Source: an uncultured Clostridia bacterium (GTDB taxonomy: Bacteria > Bacillota > Clostridia > Lachnospirales > Lachnospiraceae). Taken from it: a DNA stretch of 64,000 nt. The position numbers and the translations under genes were made by a program. The notes under the pieces were generated by a model that was given only the letters and a program-made list of their open reading frames with translations, made no database searches and was not told where the DNA came from. Shown in pieces: positions 54,450 to 62,997 of the stretch; positions within the stretch are counted from its first letter, which is position 1, and every line of letters begins with the position of its first letter. Location: the NCBI GenBank assembly GCA_948467395.1, contig CAOKDX010000009.1, forward strand, positions 62,001 to 126,000, written 5' to 3'.

Positions 54450-55364
54450 ATGGAGAAAAAAGTGAATCTGGTAAAATGGAAAGCCATTGGTATGATAGGA
54501 ATAACGATCCTGATGCTTTGTTCCTGTGGGGGCGGGTCCCAACAAAGAGGAGACAGCGGAGCCGGGGAGGGAACCGCATCATCCGGTGCGGCAGCAGGCC
54601 GACTGACGGAAGGGAAGGTGCAGGAGGAGACCGACCTGGATATCGGGGAGTGCCATTATGAATGGATCCGGTACTGCCGGGAGGGAGAAGGGATCCGCAT
54701 TCTCGGACTGAGGACAGAGGAGGACATACTGGTTATCCCCGCCGAATTCAGGGGGTATCCGGTCCACAGCATAGGGGGTTCCAATGAAGAAATGGATCCG
54801 GCAGGTGTTTTGGCTGAAGATCATATTGTGTACAGTTATATGAAGAAGCTTCTTCCCTGGAATCGGGGCAGTAAGAACTGCCTGAAGAAAATCATTGTAT
54901 CCGAGGGGATCCGGAAGATAGTGGGAACGGGCTTTGCCTGGGTGATGGCAGATGAGGTAGTTCTGCCGGAAAGTCTGGCGTACATTGATGAATTTAGTTT
55001 TACTGACAGCAGGGTAGGGAAGGTGGCTGTACAATCGAAAACTGCCAGACTGGAAAACTTTGCTTTTAGTTCCTCACACATGAAAGAGATTGAACTCCCG
55101 GATGATTTTCAGGGCGAGATCGGCCTGGAATGCTTTTTGCAATCCTCTTTGGAGACATTTCAGTGGCCCGCGATTGAGATGAAACGCGGTATTTTTTCCT
55201 ACAACATTTTTAGGAATTGCAAAAATCTGAAGGAAATCACTTTTTTGGAGAATCAGAAAAAGATCGAAATCTCAGATGAAGAATTTATCAATTGTCCGAA
55301 GCTAAAGAGCTTAACGTTTCCTGCCACGACAGGTGAGGTACGGCCATGGCCCCTATGCGGATAA
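54450..55364 (+). CDS. BspA-type leucine-rich surface lipoprotein, copy A (frame-broken)
   Basis: A 304-residue protein with a lipoprotein signal (ILMLCSCGGG, lipidated Cys at about residue 25) and leucine-rich LRR_5/BspA-like repeats in the second half (KKIIVSEGIRKIVGTG, EVVLPESLAYIDEFSF, MKEIELPDDFQG, LKEITFLENQKKIEIS, LKSLTFPATTG). The frame then shifts: the expected continuation of the repeat domain lies in the +1 frame (next entry), and this frame stops 11 residues later. ATG 54450 is chosen because it aligns with the start of copy B. It starts 29 bases after the subtilase-phospholipase gene and probably shares its transcript. Confidence 0.85.
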   Translation: MEKKVNLVKWKAIGMIGITILMLCSCGGGSQQRGDSGAGEGTASSGAAAGRLTEGKVQEETDLDIGECHYEWIRYCREGEGIRILGLRTEEDILVIPAEFRGYPVHSIGGSNEEMDPAGVLAEDHIVYSYMKKLLPWNRGSKNCLKKIIVSEGIRKIVGTGFAWVMADEVVLPESLAYIDEFSFTDSRVGKVAVQSKTARLENFAFSSSHMKEIELPDDFQGEIGLECFLQSSLETFQWPAIEMKRGIFSYNIFRNCKNLKEITFLENQKKIEISDEEFINCPKLKSLTFPATTGEVRPWPLCG

Positions 55365-55686
55365 TTATAAGGAGGGCGGTGTGGAGACACTGATTTTTCT
55401 TGGAAAGGATACAAAGATAAAATGCTGTGATTACGCGGGAAAAGAGATTCGTGGTTATATTCCGACAGGAAAGATCATCGCACCGAAGGGGTCGAAGGCC
55501 ATCCAATTTGCGAAAAAGGCAAAGAAGGCCAGCTATCTTGCGCCAGATGTGAGCGGTGCGGCAACAGAGAATGAGAATGGGGACGACGAGTGCTATGCGC
55601 CATTAGATAATTATATGAGGGAGGCAGGCAAAAAGGCATATAAGGGCAAGATCAGACTGGTTCCCGTGGAGTATGAAGAAAGATAA
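55333..55686 (+). pseudogene. Detached 3' part of leucine-rich lipoprotein copy A
   Basis: Up to 117 residues in the +1 frame relative to the lipoprotein. They read GPYADNYKEGGVETLIFLG, then KIIAPKGSKAIQFAKKAKK, the normal last repeat and end of BspA-like proteins. The frame is open only from about 55315, and removing one G near 55337-55338 would join the two parts as TTGEYGHGPYADNY. A GTG at 55333 could start it separately, but no ribosome site is seen. The same break occurs in copy B. Confidence 0.7.
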
Positions 55687-55732
55687 GACAGCCTGATAAC
55701 AAGGGGGTTGTACGAAAGGAGAGGGTGTGCAA

Positions 55733-56647
55733 ATGGAGAAAAAAGTAAATCTGGTAAAATGGAAAGCCATAGGTATGATAGGAATAACGATCCTGATGTT
55801 TTGTTCCTGTGGGGACGGGCCCCAACAAAGAGGAGACAGCGGAGCCAGGGAGGGAACCGCATCATCCGGTACGGCGGCAGGCAGACTGACGGAAGGGAAG
55901 GTGCAGGAAGAGACCGACCTGGATATCGGGGAGCGCCATTATGAATGGATCCGGTACTGCCAGGATGGGGAAGGGATCCGCATTCTCGGACTGAGGACAA
56001 AGGAAGATATACTGGTTATCCCCGCCGAATTCAGGGGGCATCCGGTCCACAGCATAGGAGGCTCCGATGAAGAAATGGATCCGGCAGGTGTTTTGGCTGA
56101 AGATGGTATTGTGTACAGTTATATGAAGAAGCTTCTTCCCTGGAATCGGGACAGTAAGAACCGCCTGAAGAAAATCATTGTAGCTGAGGGGATCCGGAAG
56201 ATAGTGGGAACGGGCTTTGCCTGGGTGATGGCAGATGAGGTAGTTCTGCCGGAAAGTCTGGCGTACATTGATGAATTTAGTTTTTATAACTGCAGGGTAA
56301 GGAAAGTGGCTGTACAATCGAAAACTGCCAGACTGGAAAGCTGGGCTTTTAGGTTCTCTCACATGAAAGAGATTGAACTCCCGGATGATTTTCAGGGCGA
56401 GATCGGTGTGGAATGTTTTTCGCAATCCTCGATAGAGACATTTAAGTGGCCCGCAATTGAGATGAAACGCGGTATTTTTTCGTACCATATTTTTGGAGAT
56501 TGTAAAAATCTGAAGGAAATCACTTTTTTGGAGAATCAGAAAAAGATCGAAATCTCTGACAATGAATTTATCAATTGTCCGAAGCTAAAGAGCTTAACGT
56601 TTCCTGCCACGACAGGTGAGGTACGGCCATGGCCCCTATGCGGATAA
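55733..56647 (+). CDS. BspA-type leucine-rich surface lipoprotein, copy B (frame-broken)
   Basis: A 304-residue paralog of copy A with the same start, lipobox (LMFCSCGDG), repeat layout and final stop position. Differences are scattered substitutions, mostly in the first 240 residues (for example ECHYEW to ERHYEW and CREGEG to CQDGEG), with few in the last 60. It has its own GGAG-type ribosome site. The reading frame ends at the same place after TTGEV, with the continuation again in the +1 frame. Confidence 0.85.
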   Translation: MEKKVNLVKWKAIGMIGITILMFCSCGDGPQQRGDSGAREGTASSGTAAGRLTEGKVQEETDLDIGERHYEWIRYCQDGEGIRILGLRTKEDILVIPAEFRGHPVHSIGGSDEEMDPAGVLAEDGIVYSYMKKLLPWNRDSKNRLKKIIVAEGIRKIVGTGFAWVMADEVVLPESLAYIDEFSFYNCRVRKVAVQSKTARLESWAFRFSHMKEIELPDDFQGEIGVECFSQSSIETFKWPAIEMKRGIFSYHIFGDCKNLKEITFLENQKKIEISDNEFINCPKLKSLTFPATTGEVRPWPLCG

Positions 56648-56969
56648 TTATAAGGAGGGCGGTGTGGAGACACTGATTTTTCTTGGAAAGGATACAAAGA
56701 TAAAATGCTGTGATTACGCGGGAAAAGAGATTCGTGGTTATATTCCGACAGGAAAGATCATCGCACCGAAGGGGTCGAAGGCCATCCAATTTGCGAAAAA
56801 GGCAAAGAAGGCCAGCTATCTTGCGCCGGATGTGAGTGGTGCGGCAACAGAGAATGAGAATGGGGACGACGAGTGTTATACGCCATTAGATAATTATATG
56901 AGGGAGGCAGGCGAAAAGGCAAATAAGGGCAAGATCAAACTGGTTCCCGTGGAGTATGAAGAAAGATAG
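56616..56969 (+). pseudogene. Detached 3' part of leucine-rich lipoprotein copy B
   Basis: The 117-residue +1-frame continuation of copy B, almost identical to that of copy A (differences near the end: EKANKGKIKL against KKAYKGKIRL). Because the interrupting base is present in both copies, the break either predates the duplication or was copied by gene conversion. The substitutions in this part keep the frame open and are mostly conservative, so residual expression cannot be excluded. Confidence 0.7.
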
Positions 56970-57017
56970 AATAGTGTATCCGTATGTTTTATCAGGGACA
57001 TTATGATGGAGGGTAGT

Positions 57018-58223
57018 ATGAATACTGATTTGGTCAGGGAAGCCTGCCGGGAGGTGGATTTTTTTCGTAATAAGATATCAGAAGCCGGCGGGGATATCCC
57101 ATTCTGTGATCTTCCGCTTTTGGAAAAGGATGAGATTGTGGAAGATCCCCTGAAACTGATGGCGCCGCATTATCTGCCTCTGCTGTATAGTGGAAAACTG
57201 ATGCGAAACGATACCTCTGGTTCCACGGGAAAGTATATCGAAGTGTACTGGAGAAAACAGGACTATATGCGTTCCATGTATCCCCTGTGGTTTTACCGGA
57301 AATATTTTTATGGAATCCATACCTTTGACAGGATGTGCCGGTTTTATACGATATCACAGGTGGGAATCAGCGAGGAAATGTACCGTCATACAAAGAATGG
57401 ATTGGAATTTAGTAAGAATGATCTGTCCGAAGAGCGCCTGCTGGGAATCTGGCACCAGATGGAGGAATATCAGCCAGCCTGGCTGCTGTTGCAGCCATGT
57501 ATCGCTGAACTGTTGTGCTTTGTGAAACAAAAGCATCGACTGCCAGAACTTCCTTCTGTAAGATACATTGAGATGACAGGGGAGGAACTTACCGATGAGT
57601 TGAGGATCCGAATACAGGAATGCTTTCCTTGTCCTGTAGCAGACCAGTATGGGGCGAACGAGGTGAATTCCATCGCTTATGAATGTCCGGCGGGCAATCT
57701 GCATTGCCTGGAAGATAATGTGTATGTGGAAATCCTGGATGATAAGGGAAAACCAGTGCCGGAAGGCGAGACGGGGAATATTTATGTCACCACATGCCAT
57801 AATCATGCCATGCCTTTTTTGCGGTATGGGATCGGAGATCTTGGTTCACTGCAAGAGAATACCTGCCCCTGCGGACATAAGGGACGGATCCTGAAGCTGA
57901 GATCCGGAAGAAAGGATGACTGGATCAGGATGGAGGATGGACAGAAAGTAAATCCTTATGTTTTTGCCCGGGCAGTGGATGCCGTAAATGCTGTTTATGA
58001 CAGATGCATTTTTCAATTCCAGGTAGTTCAGACTGCTTTCAGGAATTTTCAGGTACTGCTTGCTGTGGATCAGGAGGTGGAGCAAATGAGTATACGACAG
58101 TGCTTTGTGGATAATATCGGTGATACAGCCCTGAAAGGCGCGGAGTATGAGTTTTACTTTTATGAGAAATTGTTTCCAGAGATAAACGGGAAGAGGAAGT
58201 TTTTTAAATGTAAGATTAATTGA
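57018..58223 (+). CDS. PaaK/CapK-type AMP-forming CoA ligase-like enzyme
   Basis: A 401-residue adenylate-forming enzyme of the phenylacetate-CoA ligase/CapK group. It has NDTSGSTGKYIEVYW (phosphate loop), VADQYGANEVNSIAYEC, GETGNIYVTTCHNHAMPFLRYGIGDLG, CPCGHKGRILKLRSGRKDDW and a C-terminal subdomain beginning VNPYVFARAVD. The Cys-rich CPCG piece is usual for this group. ATG 57018 follows GGAGGG. It lies between the duplicated lipoproteins and the second subtilase-phospholipase gene. With the acyl carrier protein and second adenylating enzyme at the right edge it suggests acid activation for a surface or secondary metabolite. Confidence 0.92.
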   Translation: MNTDLVREACREVDFFRNKISEAGGDIPFCDLPLLEKDEIVEDPLKLMAPHYLPLLYSGKLMRNDTSGSTGKYIEVYWRKQDYMRSMYPLWFYRKYFYGIHTFDRMCRFYTISQVGISEEMYRHTKNGLEFSKNDLSEERLLGIWHQMEEYQPAWLLLQPCIAELLCFVKQKHRLPELPSVRYIEMTGEELTDELRIRIQECFPCPVADQYGANEVNSIAYECPAGNLHCLEDNVYVEILDDKGKPVPEGETGNIYVTTCHNHAMPFLRYGIGDLGSLQENTCPCGHKGRILKLRSGRKDDWIRMEDGQKVNPYVFARAVDAVNAVYDRCIFQFQVVQTAFRNFQVLLAVDQEVEQMSIRQCFVDNIGDTALKGAEYEFYFYEKLFPEINGKRKFFKCKIN

Positions 58224-58262
58224 TGACTGCAAATAAAAAGGTGTATGCGAATGGAGGAAACC

Positions 58263-60320
58263 ATGCCAGGAAAGCGAATTATAACTTATCTAACAGTTAT
58301 AAGTTTTTGTTTATATTATGTAGGATCAGGTGGAGTGAGTAAAACGGAGGCAAAGAAGCTAGAACCTGAAAAAAAGTATATCGTCTGTACTAAGGCAGCC
58401 GGGGAATTGGAAAAGATGGAAGAGATGTATGATAAAACAGAAGATATTAATAGAAATGGCGAAAATTGCCTGAATGACAATCATATGATATCATTGCAAT
58501 TGACAGAAGACGAGGCGGATGAATTAGCAGAAGAATCTCAAATAGAGTTTGTAGAGGAGGATGTGTGTGTCAGGGCAAGTATAAATAATGAGGATGAAGA
58601 GATAGATCGTGCTGGCTGGCATAAGAAGGAGTGTACAAGAATAAAGAAAAACCAGGCGGAGGATGAATGGAATATTCGTATGATAAATGGAGATAAAGTA
58701 CCCCAAAATAGAAAAATGAAGAAAAGAGTAAAAATAGCTATTCTTGATTCAGGCATTGATTATGGGAATGATATTCAGCTGGCAGAGACGGTAACACTTG
58801 TTCCAGGAGAGGATGGCATGAGTCCGTTATTTATGGATGGAACAGGTCATGGGAACAGTGTGGCCGGATTGATAGCGGCGGAGGATAATGATGAGGGGAT
58901 TACAGGTATTGCCCCAAATTCAGAAATATATTCTTACCGTGTTCTTGATGATGATAATTGTGCTCCGATTAGTCGGGTTGTAGAGGCAATCTATATGGCG
59001 ATTGACAGAGAAGTGAATATTATTAATATGAGTTTTGGCGTGGATGTCTATTCGAAGGCATTGGCACAGGCAGTAAAGGATGCCGAGGATGCAGGCATAT
59101 TGATTATTGCGGCGGCAGGTAATACAGGGAAAAAAGGTGTGCAGTATCCAGCAGCATTAGATGAGGTTATGGCAGTAGGCTCCGTTGACAAAAACGGGGA
59201 TGTGGCAGAAAGCAGCTCGGTTGGAAAAGAAATAGAGATTGTTGCTCCTGGTGAGCTTGTGAGAAGTACCGGGGTGCTTGGCGATCAGCTTGTATCATCT
59301 GGTACCAGTCTTGCAGCTCCGCAGGTCGCTGGAGTGGCAGCCCTGATCTGGGAACAGGATTTAAATGCATCCGCAGATTTTGTTCGTGCTCTTCTAAATG
59401 AAAGCGCAAATGCTTATGGCAATGAAGAAGAATATGGCAATGGTCTGGTGGATGCAAAGTATGCAATGGAACATTATAAGGAATTTAAGAAGAGCTATAA
59501 GAAAAACAAGAATGCAAAACTAAAAGAAAATACTGCTAAAGTTCTAAGCTTTGAGGATACAGGATGTGTGAAGGGCAGCTGGTCAAAGGATGACCATGAA
59601 TATGCAGTTCCGTCACAAAATAGGAATGTGCAGAAGGGGGCAAGATTTCCTGATACAGAACATTACAAAGAAATAGATTTTTCATCCGAAAATAAAAAAT
59701 ATATTTATTCTGGAATGACAAACAATCCATGGTGGCATGGGCATCAATCTGGCAATTATGTATCAGCTTATATTTATGAGACGCGGCTTGCTAATCAGAT
59801 GAAATACCCAGGATATGTGGCAGTTCCTAATGGTCTCACAGATAGTGCAAAAAGAGGCATAGATGCAGATTTGGCGCATTTGAAACAACATTGGAGTGAT
59901 AAAGAAGTGCTGAATAATGCGAGTCCCACAGATGGTACTAAACGTGCCTTTATATGGGGGATGGCAATTCATAACCTGACAGATGCATTTGCCCATAGTG
60001 CATATGCTTTTGATTCAACTGATAAAAAGTGGGTTCATCTGGTACACAATGTAAAAAATGCGTATCATAATAATCCGGTATATGCGTGTGCAGATGATAC
60101 AACTAAGTTTGCAGAACGATGGCAGGATGCCCGAAGAGCTGTCTATGCTGCAATGTGCCAGTATGATAAATCGGCTCACCCAAGTGGTACATATAAAGAA
60201 TTTCGGTATGTTCAGGACTCAAGCAAATACAGGCTGGGGAATATATATGGGTATGTGGCAGCAGTTGCTGGAACAACCGCAGCATCAGGATTTCTGAATT
60301 CCAGTTGTTCAACCAAATAA
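58263..60320 (+). CDS. Secreted subtilase fused to zinc-phospholipase C-like domain, copy 2
   Basis: A 685-residue paralog of the protein at 52403 with the same order: signal peptide (1-30), I9-like propeptide, S8 domain with Asp162, His196 and Ser349, and the C-terminal domain with GSW440-x4-H445, ARFPD464, NPWWH492G, GMAIH570-NLTD574-AFAH578 and H595. The two copies share all proposed catalytic and metal-site residues despite many other changes, which argues both domains are under selection. This copy is clearly more A+T rich than copy 1. GGAGG sits six bases before ATG 58263; the gene starts 40 bases after the CoA-ligase-like gene, likely in one operon. Confidence 0.88.
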   Translation: MPGKRIITYLTVISFCLYYVGSGGVSKTEAKKLEPEKKYIVCTKAAGELEKMEEMYDKTEDINRNGENCLNDNHMISLQLTEDEADELAEESQIEFVEEDVCVRASINNEDEEIDRAGWHKKECTRIKKNQAEDEWNIRMINGDKVPQNRKMKKRVKIAILDSGIDYGNDIQLAETVTLVPGEDGMSPLFMDGTGHGNSVAGLIAAEDNDEGITGIAPNSEIYSYRVLDDDNCAPISRVVEAIYMAIDREVNIINMSFGVDVYSKALAQAVKDAEDAGILIIAAAGNTGKKGVQYPAALDEVMAVGSVDKNGDVAESSSVGKEIEIVAPGELVRSTGVLGDQLVSSGTSLAAPQVAGVAALIWEQDLNASADFVRALLNESANAYGNEEEYGNGLVDAKYAMEHYKEFKKSYKKNKNAKLKENTAKVLSFEDTGCVKGSWSKDDHEYAVPSQNRNVQKGARFPDTEHYKEIDFSSENKKYIYSGMTNNPWWHGHQSGNYVSAYIYETRLANQMKYPGYVAVPNGLTDSAKRGIDADLAHLKQHWSDKEVLNNASPTDGTKRAFIWGMAIHNLTDAFAHSAYAFDSTDKKWVHLVHNVKNAYHNNPVYACADDTTKFAERWQDARRAVYAAMCQYDKSAHPSGTYKEFRYVQDSSKYRLGNIYGYVAAVAGTTAASGFLNSSCSTK

Positions 60321-60340
60321 AGATTGAAGGGGGTATGAAT

Positions 60341-61093
60341 ATGAAGAAAATGATAGCTGTATTTCTTTTATTATTACTATGCTGCAAAACTATTGTTCCC
60401 TGTGAGGCTAAAGTTCATAAAGGGAAGACAAAACAGGGAGTTACTTACCAATATGATACAAAAAGCAAGACACTTACTATATCAGGGAAAAGAATTAGAG
60501 GAACATGGAATCAGCAACAAGGGAAAGGAAGATACAAGGAAGATAAATGGAATAAGTGGCAGGATAAAGTGAAGAAGATAGTTCTTAAACGGGGCGTAAA
60601 AAGTATAGAGAATGGGGCATTGGAAAATTATTTTAAGGTAAAGGCTATTGATTTTCCAATGACATTAAAAAAGATAGGAGCAGGAGCTTTTGAAAATGCA
60701 GGCATTAAAAAATTAATGCTCCCAGATTCTGTTCTGGAGATAGGTGAATATGCCTTCAGTTCACAGTCGGTATCCTTGCCTGTGGATGGCTGTATAGAAC
60801 AAATTAAATTGCCGTTAAAGTTAAGAAAGATAGGTGACAGCGCTTTTTCCTTTCAGCATGTCAAATGCATTACAATTCCTCAAAATGTAACTAATATTGG
60901 GAAAAAAGCATTCGAAGGGTGCATTCATTTAAAAAGGGTGATTATCAAATCTAGAAAACTAAAAAAGATAGGAAGAGATGCATTTTATGATACAGATGAG
61001 AATCTGGTTGTTTATGTGCCGAGGGATAAAATAGACGATTATAGGAGATTGTTGTGGAAGGGAGCAGCTTTTGATATAAAACCAATTCCGTAA
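60341..61093 (+). CDS. Secreted BspA-type leucine-rich repeat protein C
   Basis: A 250-residue exported protein: signal peptide to about residue 22 (TIVPCEAK), a short head domain KTKQGVTYQYDTKSKTLTIS, then LRR_5 repeats (IENGALENYFKVKAI, IGAGAFENAGIKKLMLP, IGEYAFSSQ, IGDSAFSFQHVKCITIP, IGKKAFEGCIHLKRVII) and the usual end VPRDKIDDYRR. AGGGGG lies seven bases before ATG 60341. It follows the second subtilase-phospholipase gene by 20 bases, mirroring the lipoproteins after the first. Probably a surface adhesion or binding protein. Confidence 0.9.
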   Translation: MKKMIAVFLLLLLCCKTIVPCEAKVHKGKTKQGVTYQYDTKSKTLTISGKRIRGTWNQQQGKGRYKEDKWNKWQDKVKKIVLKRGVKSIENGALENYFKVKAIDFPMTLKKIGAGAFENAGIKKLMLPDSVLEIGEYAFSSQSVSLPVDGCIEQIKLPLKLRKIGDSAFSFQHVKCITIPQNVTNIGKKAFEGCIHLKRVIIKSRKLKKIGRDAFYDTDENLVVYVPRDKIDDYRRLLWKGAAFDIKPIP

Positions 61094-61114
61094 AACAGTG
61101 AGGAGATCTATATT

Positions 61115-61813
61115 ATGAAGAGTAAGTTTACAATATTATTTTGCACCATGTTGACGTTAAGTCTATCTTCATGTGGAAGGACAGATACTTTATACGAAAA
61201 TGGAAAAAGAAATGTAACAGAAGAGCGGGAAAAAGATAGTGGGAGTATCACAAAAAGTGCTGATGTACTGATTGCCTACTTTACAGTACCAGAAGAAATG
61301 GGGAATTCCGATATTGATGCTATTGCCCAAGCAAGTGTTGTAATAAAGGGTAATGAAAAAATGGGTAATACAGAATATATTGCGAAACTCATACAAAAAA
61401 CAATCGGAGGCGATTTGTTTCGGATTGAAACAAAAGATTCTTATCCAACAGAGCATGATATGCTGTTGGATCAGGCGGCAGAAGAGCAGGAAAGTGATTA
61501 TAGGCCAGAATTATCTGGGCATGTAGACAAGCTGAAACAATATGACACTATTATTCTTGGTTTCCCTAACTGGTGGGGAGATCTGCCTATGCCAGTGTAT
61601 TCCTTTTTGGAAGAGTGTGATTTTAGCAACAAAACGATTATTCCTTTTGTAACTCATGATAGTAGTGGTCTTTCAGATACATTAAGCACAATCACCCAGT
61701 TACAGCCAGGAGCAGAAGTTAGTGACAATGCACTTATTGTATCAAGAGGAGAAGTTTTTAAGAAGGATGAGGAAATCAAGGAGTGGACTGAAGGATTGAA
61801 ACTGAAGGATTGA
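61115..61813 (+). CDS. Flavodoxin-domain lipoprotein
   Basis: A 232-residue exported flavodoxin. The N-terminal lipobox LSLSSCGR anchors it outside the membrane, then a flavodoxin_4-like domain follows: VLIAYFTVPE, NTEYIAKLIQKTIGGDLFRIET, DTIILGFPNWWGDLPMPVYSFLEE and IIPFVTHDSSGLSDTL. FMN-binding loop residues are in place, but the first loop is longer than usual (a VPEEMGNSDIDAIAQAS insertion). Such lipoproteins are common in gut Clostridia and may take part in extracellular electron transfer. It starts 21 bases after the leucine-rich gene. Confidence 0.92.
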   Translation: MKSKFTILFCTMLTLSLSSCGRTDTLYENGKRNVTEEREKDSGSITKSADVLIAYFTVPEEMGNSDIDAIAQASVVIKGNEKMGNTEYIAKLIQKTIGGDLFRIETKDSYPTEHDMLLDQAAEEQESDYRPELSGHVDKLKQYDTIILGFPNWWGDLPMPVYSFLEECDFSNKTIIPFVTHDSSGLSDTLSTITQLQPGAEVSDNALIVSRGEVFKKDEEIKEWTEGLKLKD

Positions 61814-61871
61814 AAACTTTTATTCATATGGACAATTTTATTTTACAAAGGTACAGAAGGGGGAATTAAGT

Positions 61872-62198
61872 GTGAAAAAAATTGTAATAGCAATTGTTCT
61901 GTTATTGGCAGGCAGTTGTTTCGTTATCCCTTGTGAGGCAAAAATTCACAAGGGAAAGACAAAAGAGGGAATTACTTACCAATATGATACAAAAAGCAAG
62001 ACACTTACTATGTCAGGAAAGATAATTAAGGGGAATTTAAAAAATCCTCAGAAGGTTCCATGGGACAAATGGAGTGGAAAAGCAAAAAAAATAGTATTAA
62101 AAGAGGGGGTGGAAAGTGTAGAAGAGGGGGCATTTAATGAATATCCGCCCTATAAAGGGAGCTTGACTATGCAGATAAATTTAGGAACAGGGAGATGA
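61872..62198 (+). CDS. Truncated paralog of leucine-rich protein C
   Basis: A 108-residue protein whose first 85 residues match leucine-rich protein C: signal peptide (FVIPCEAK), then KTKEGITYQYDTKSKTLTMSGK and KAKKIVLKEGVESVEEGAF. The two genes are nearly identical over about 70 bases in this stretch. The repeat domain is missing: the frame ends with an unrelated-looking tail, GSLTMQINLGTGR. GTG 61872 with GGGGG upstream is the start. It is either a degenerate duplicate or a small secreted protein. Confidence 0.7.
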   Translation: MKKIVIAIVLLLAGSCFVIPCEAKIHKGKTKEGITYQYDTKSKTLTMSGKIIKGNLKNPQKVPWDKWSGKAKKIVLKEGVESVEEGAFNEYPPYKGSLTMQINLGTGR

Positions 62199-62205
62199 TA
62201 GTATC

Positions 62206-62940
62206 ATGCATAATACAAAGAAACGGAAAATTGTGTGTATAGGTTTGGCTGCTGTTTTGCTGATGGGAGCATTTTTGTACATTGTCCTATATTATCTAAG
62301 TACAAAAAAGGGAGACATCAAAGAGAAAATGGATATAGCAGAATGTGAAGATATATTGAAGAATGCAGGGACGCCTCCGGACATAGTGGAGAAAATAGAT
62401 CCGGGATTTAAACAGTATCTGGGAGAGAAGATGCACAATAAAAAGGAAAGCTTTCAATACTATGGGCAAGAGGTTCCTTTCACAGAGGATGGGGTAGAGG
62501 AGTTATATATTTACACCACTACGCCACACCCAGATTATGGCAGGGAAAGAGCGAGGATTTACATTTACTTTAACTGGGATAAATCCGATTTTTCTTTTTC
62601 AGATGATGTGTCTTTTAAATTTGAACTGTTTCCCGGATGGGAAATGGGAGGTGATACACCAGAATTTTTGGTGGATATGTATAACGAAGAAGGTGAACTT
62701 ATGGCATGTGACCGGTTTGATTTATGGGATCTTGGCAGCAATCAGTTTAGATTTCTGGGAAATTCAGTGTCAGTTGGCAGGAGATCCTTTAAAGGCTTTA
62801 CTAATTTGAATGTGGAGAATATAGCTGAAACAGGAGAAGAGGAGCCAGCCACAACTGCTTTATCCGTGCAGTTTGAACATAATGGCTCTGCTATGGCAAG
62901 AACTACACTCTGGAAAGATGACGAGCGGACGATGGAGTGA
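62206..62940 (+). CDS. Single-pass membrane protein of unknown function
   Basis: A 244-residue protein that I do not recognise. One N-terminal membrane segment (IVCIGLAAVLLMGAFLYIVLYYL, about residues 9-31) and an outside domain with DGVEELYIYTTTPHPDYGRE, FNWDKSDFSFSDDVSFKFELFPGWEM and FLVDMYNEEGELM, rich in aromatic strands. The body looks like a beta-sandwich. It is seven bases after the truncated leucine-rich gene and 57 bases before the acyl carrier protein, in the same direction. Confidence 0.75.
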   Translation: MHNTKKRKIVCIGLAAVLLMGAFLYIVLYYLSTKKGDIKEKMDIAECEDILKNAGTPPDIVEKIDPGFKQYLGEKMHNKKESFQYYGQEVPFTEDGVEELYIYTTTPHPDYGRERARIYIYFNWDKSDFSFSDDVSFKFELFPGWEMGGDTPEFLVDMYNEEGELMACDRFDLWDLGSNQFRFLGNSVSVGRRSFKGFTNLNVENIAETGEEEPATTALSVQFEHNGSAMARTTLWKDDERTME

Positions 62941-62997
62941 ACACATTTGCCAGCAGTAGTATATATCAGAAGAATATTGAGAGAGGTGGAGGATGAA

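Larger units (their letters stand above)
54450..56969 (+). repeat. Tandem duplication of a leucine-rich lipoprotein gene, period 1283 bases
   Basis: 54450-55686 and 55733-56969 align with a constant offset of 1283 bases from start codon to final stop, so there is no net insertion or deletion between the copies. The 5' halves differ at scattered bases, while the last 390 bases (for example 55288-55560 against 56571-56843) are nearly identical, suggesting a recent duplication or gene conversion of the 3' part. Confidence 0.95.

Noticed and set aside
55315..55364. Clear programmed +1 frameshift signal in the duplicated lipoproteins
   Set aside because: No recognised slippery codon plus stop or downstream structure is evident at the break, so I call the 3' parts pseudogene fragments and keep recoding only as an open possibility.
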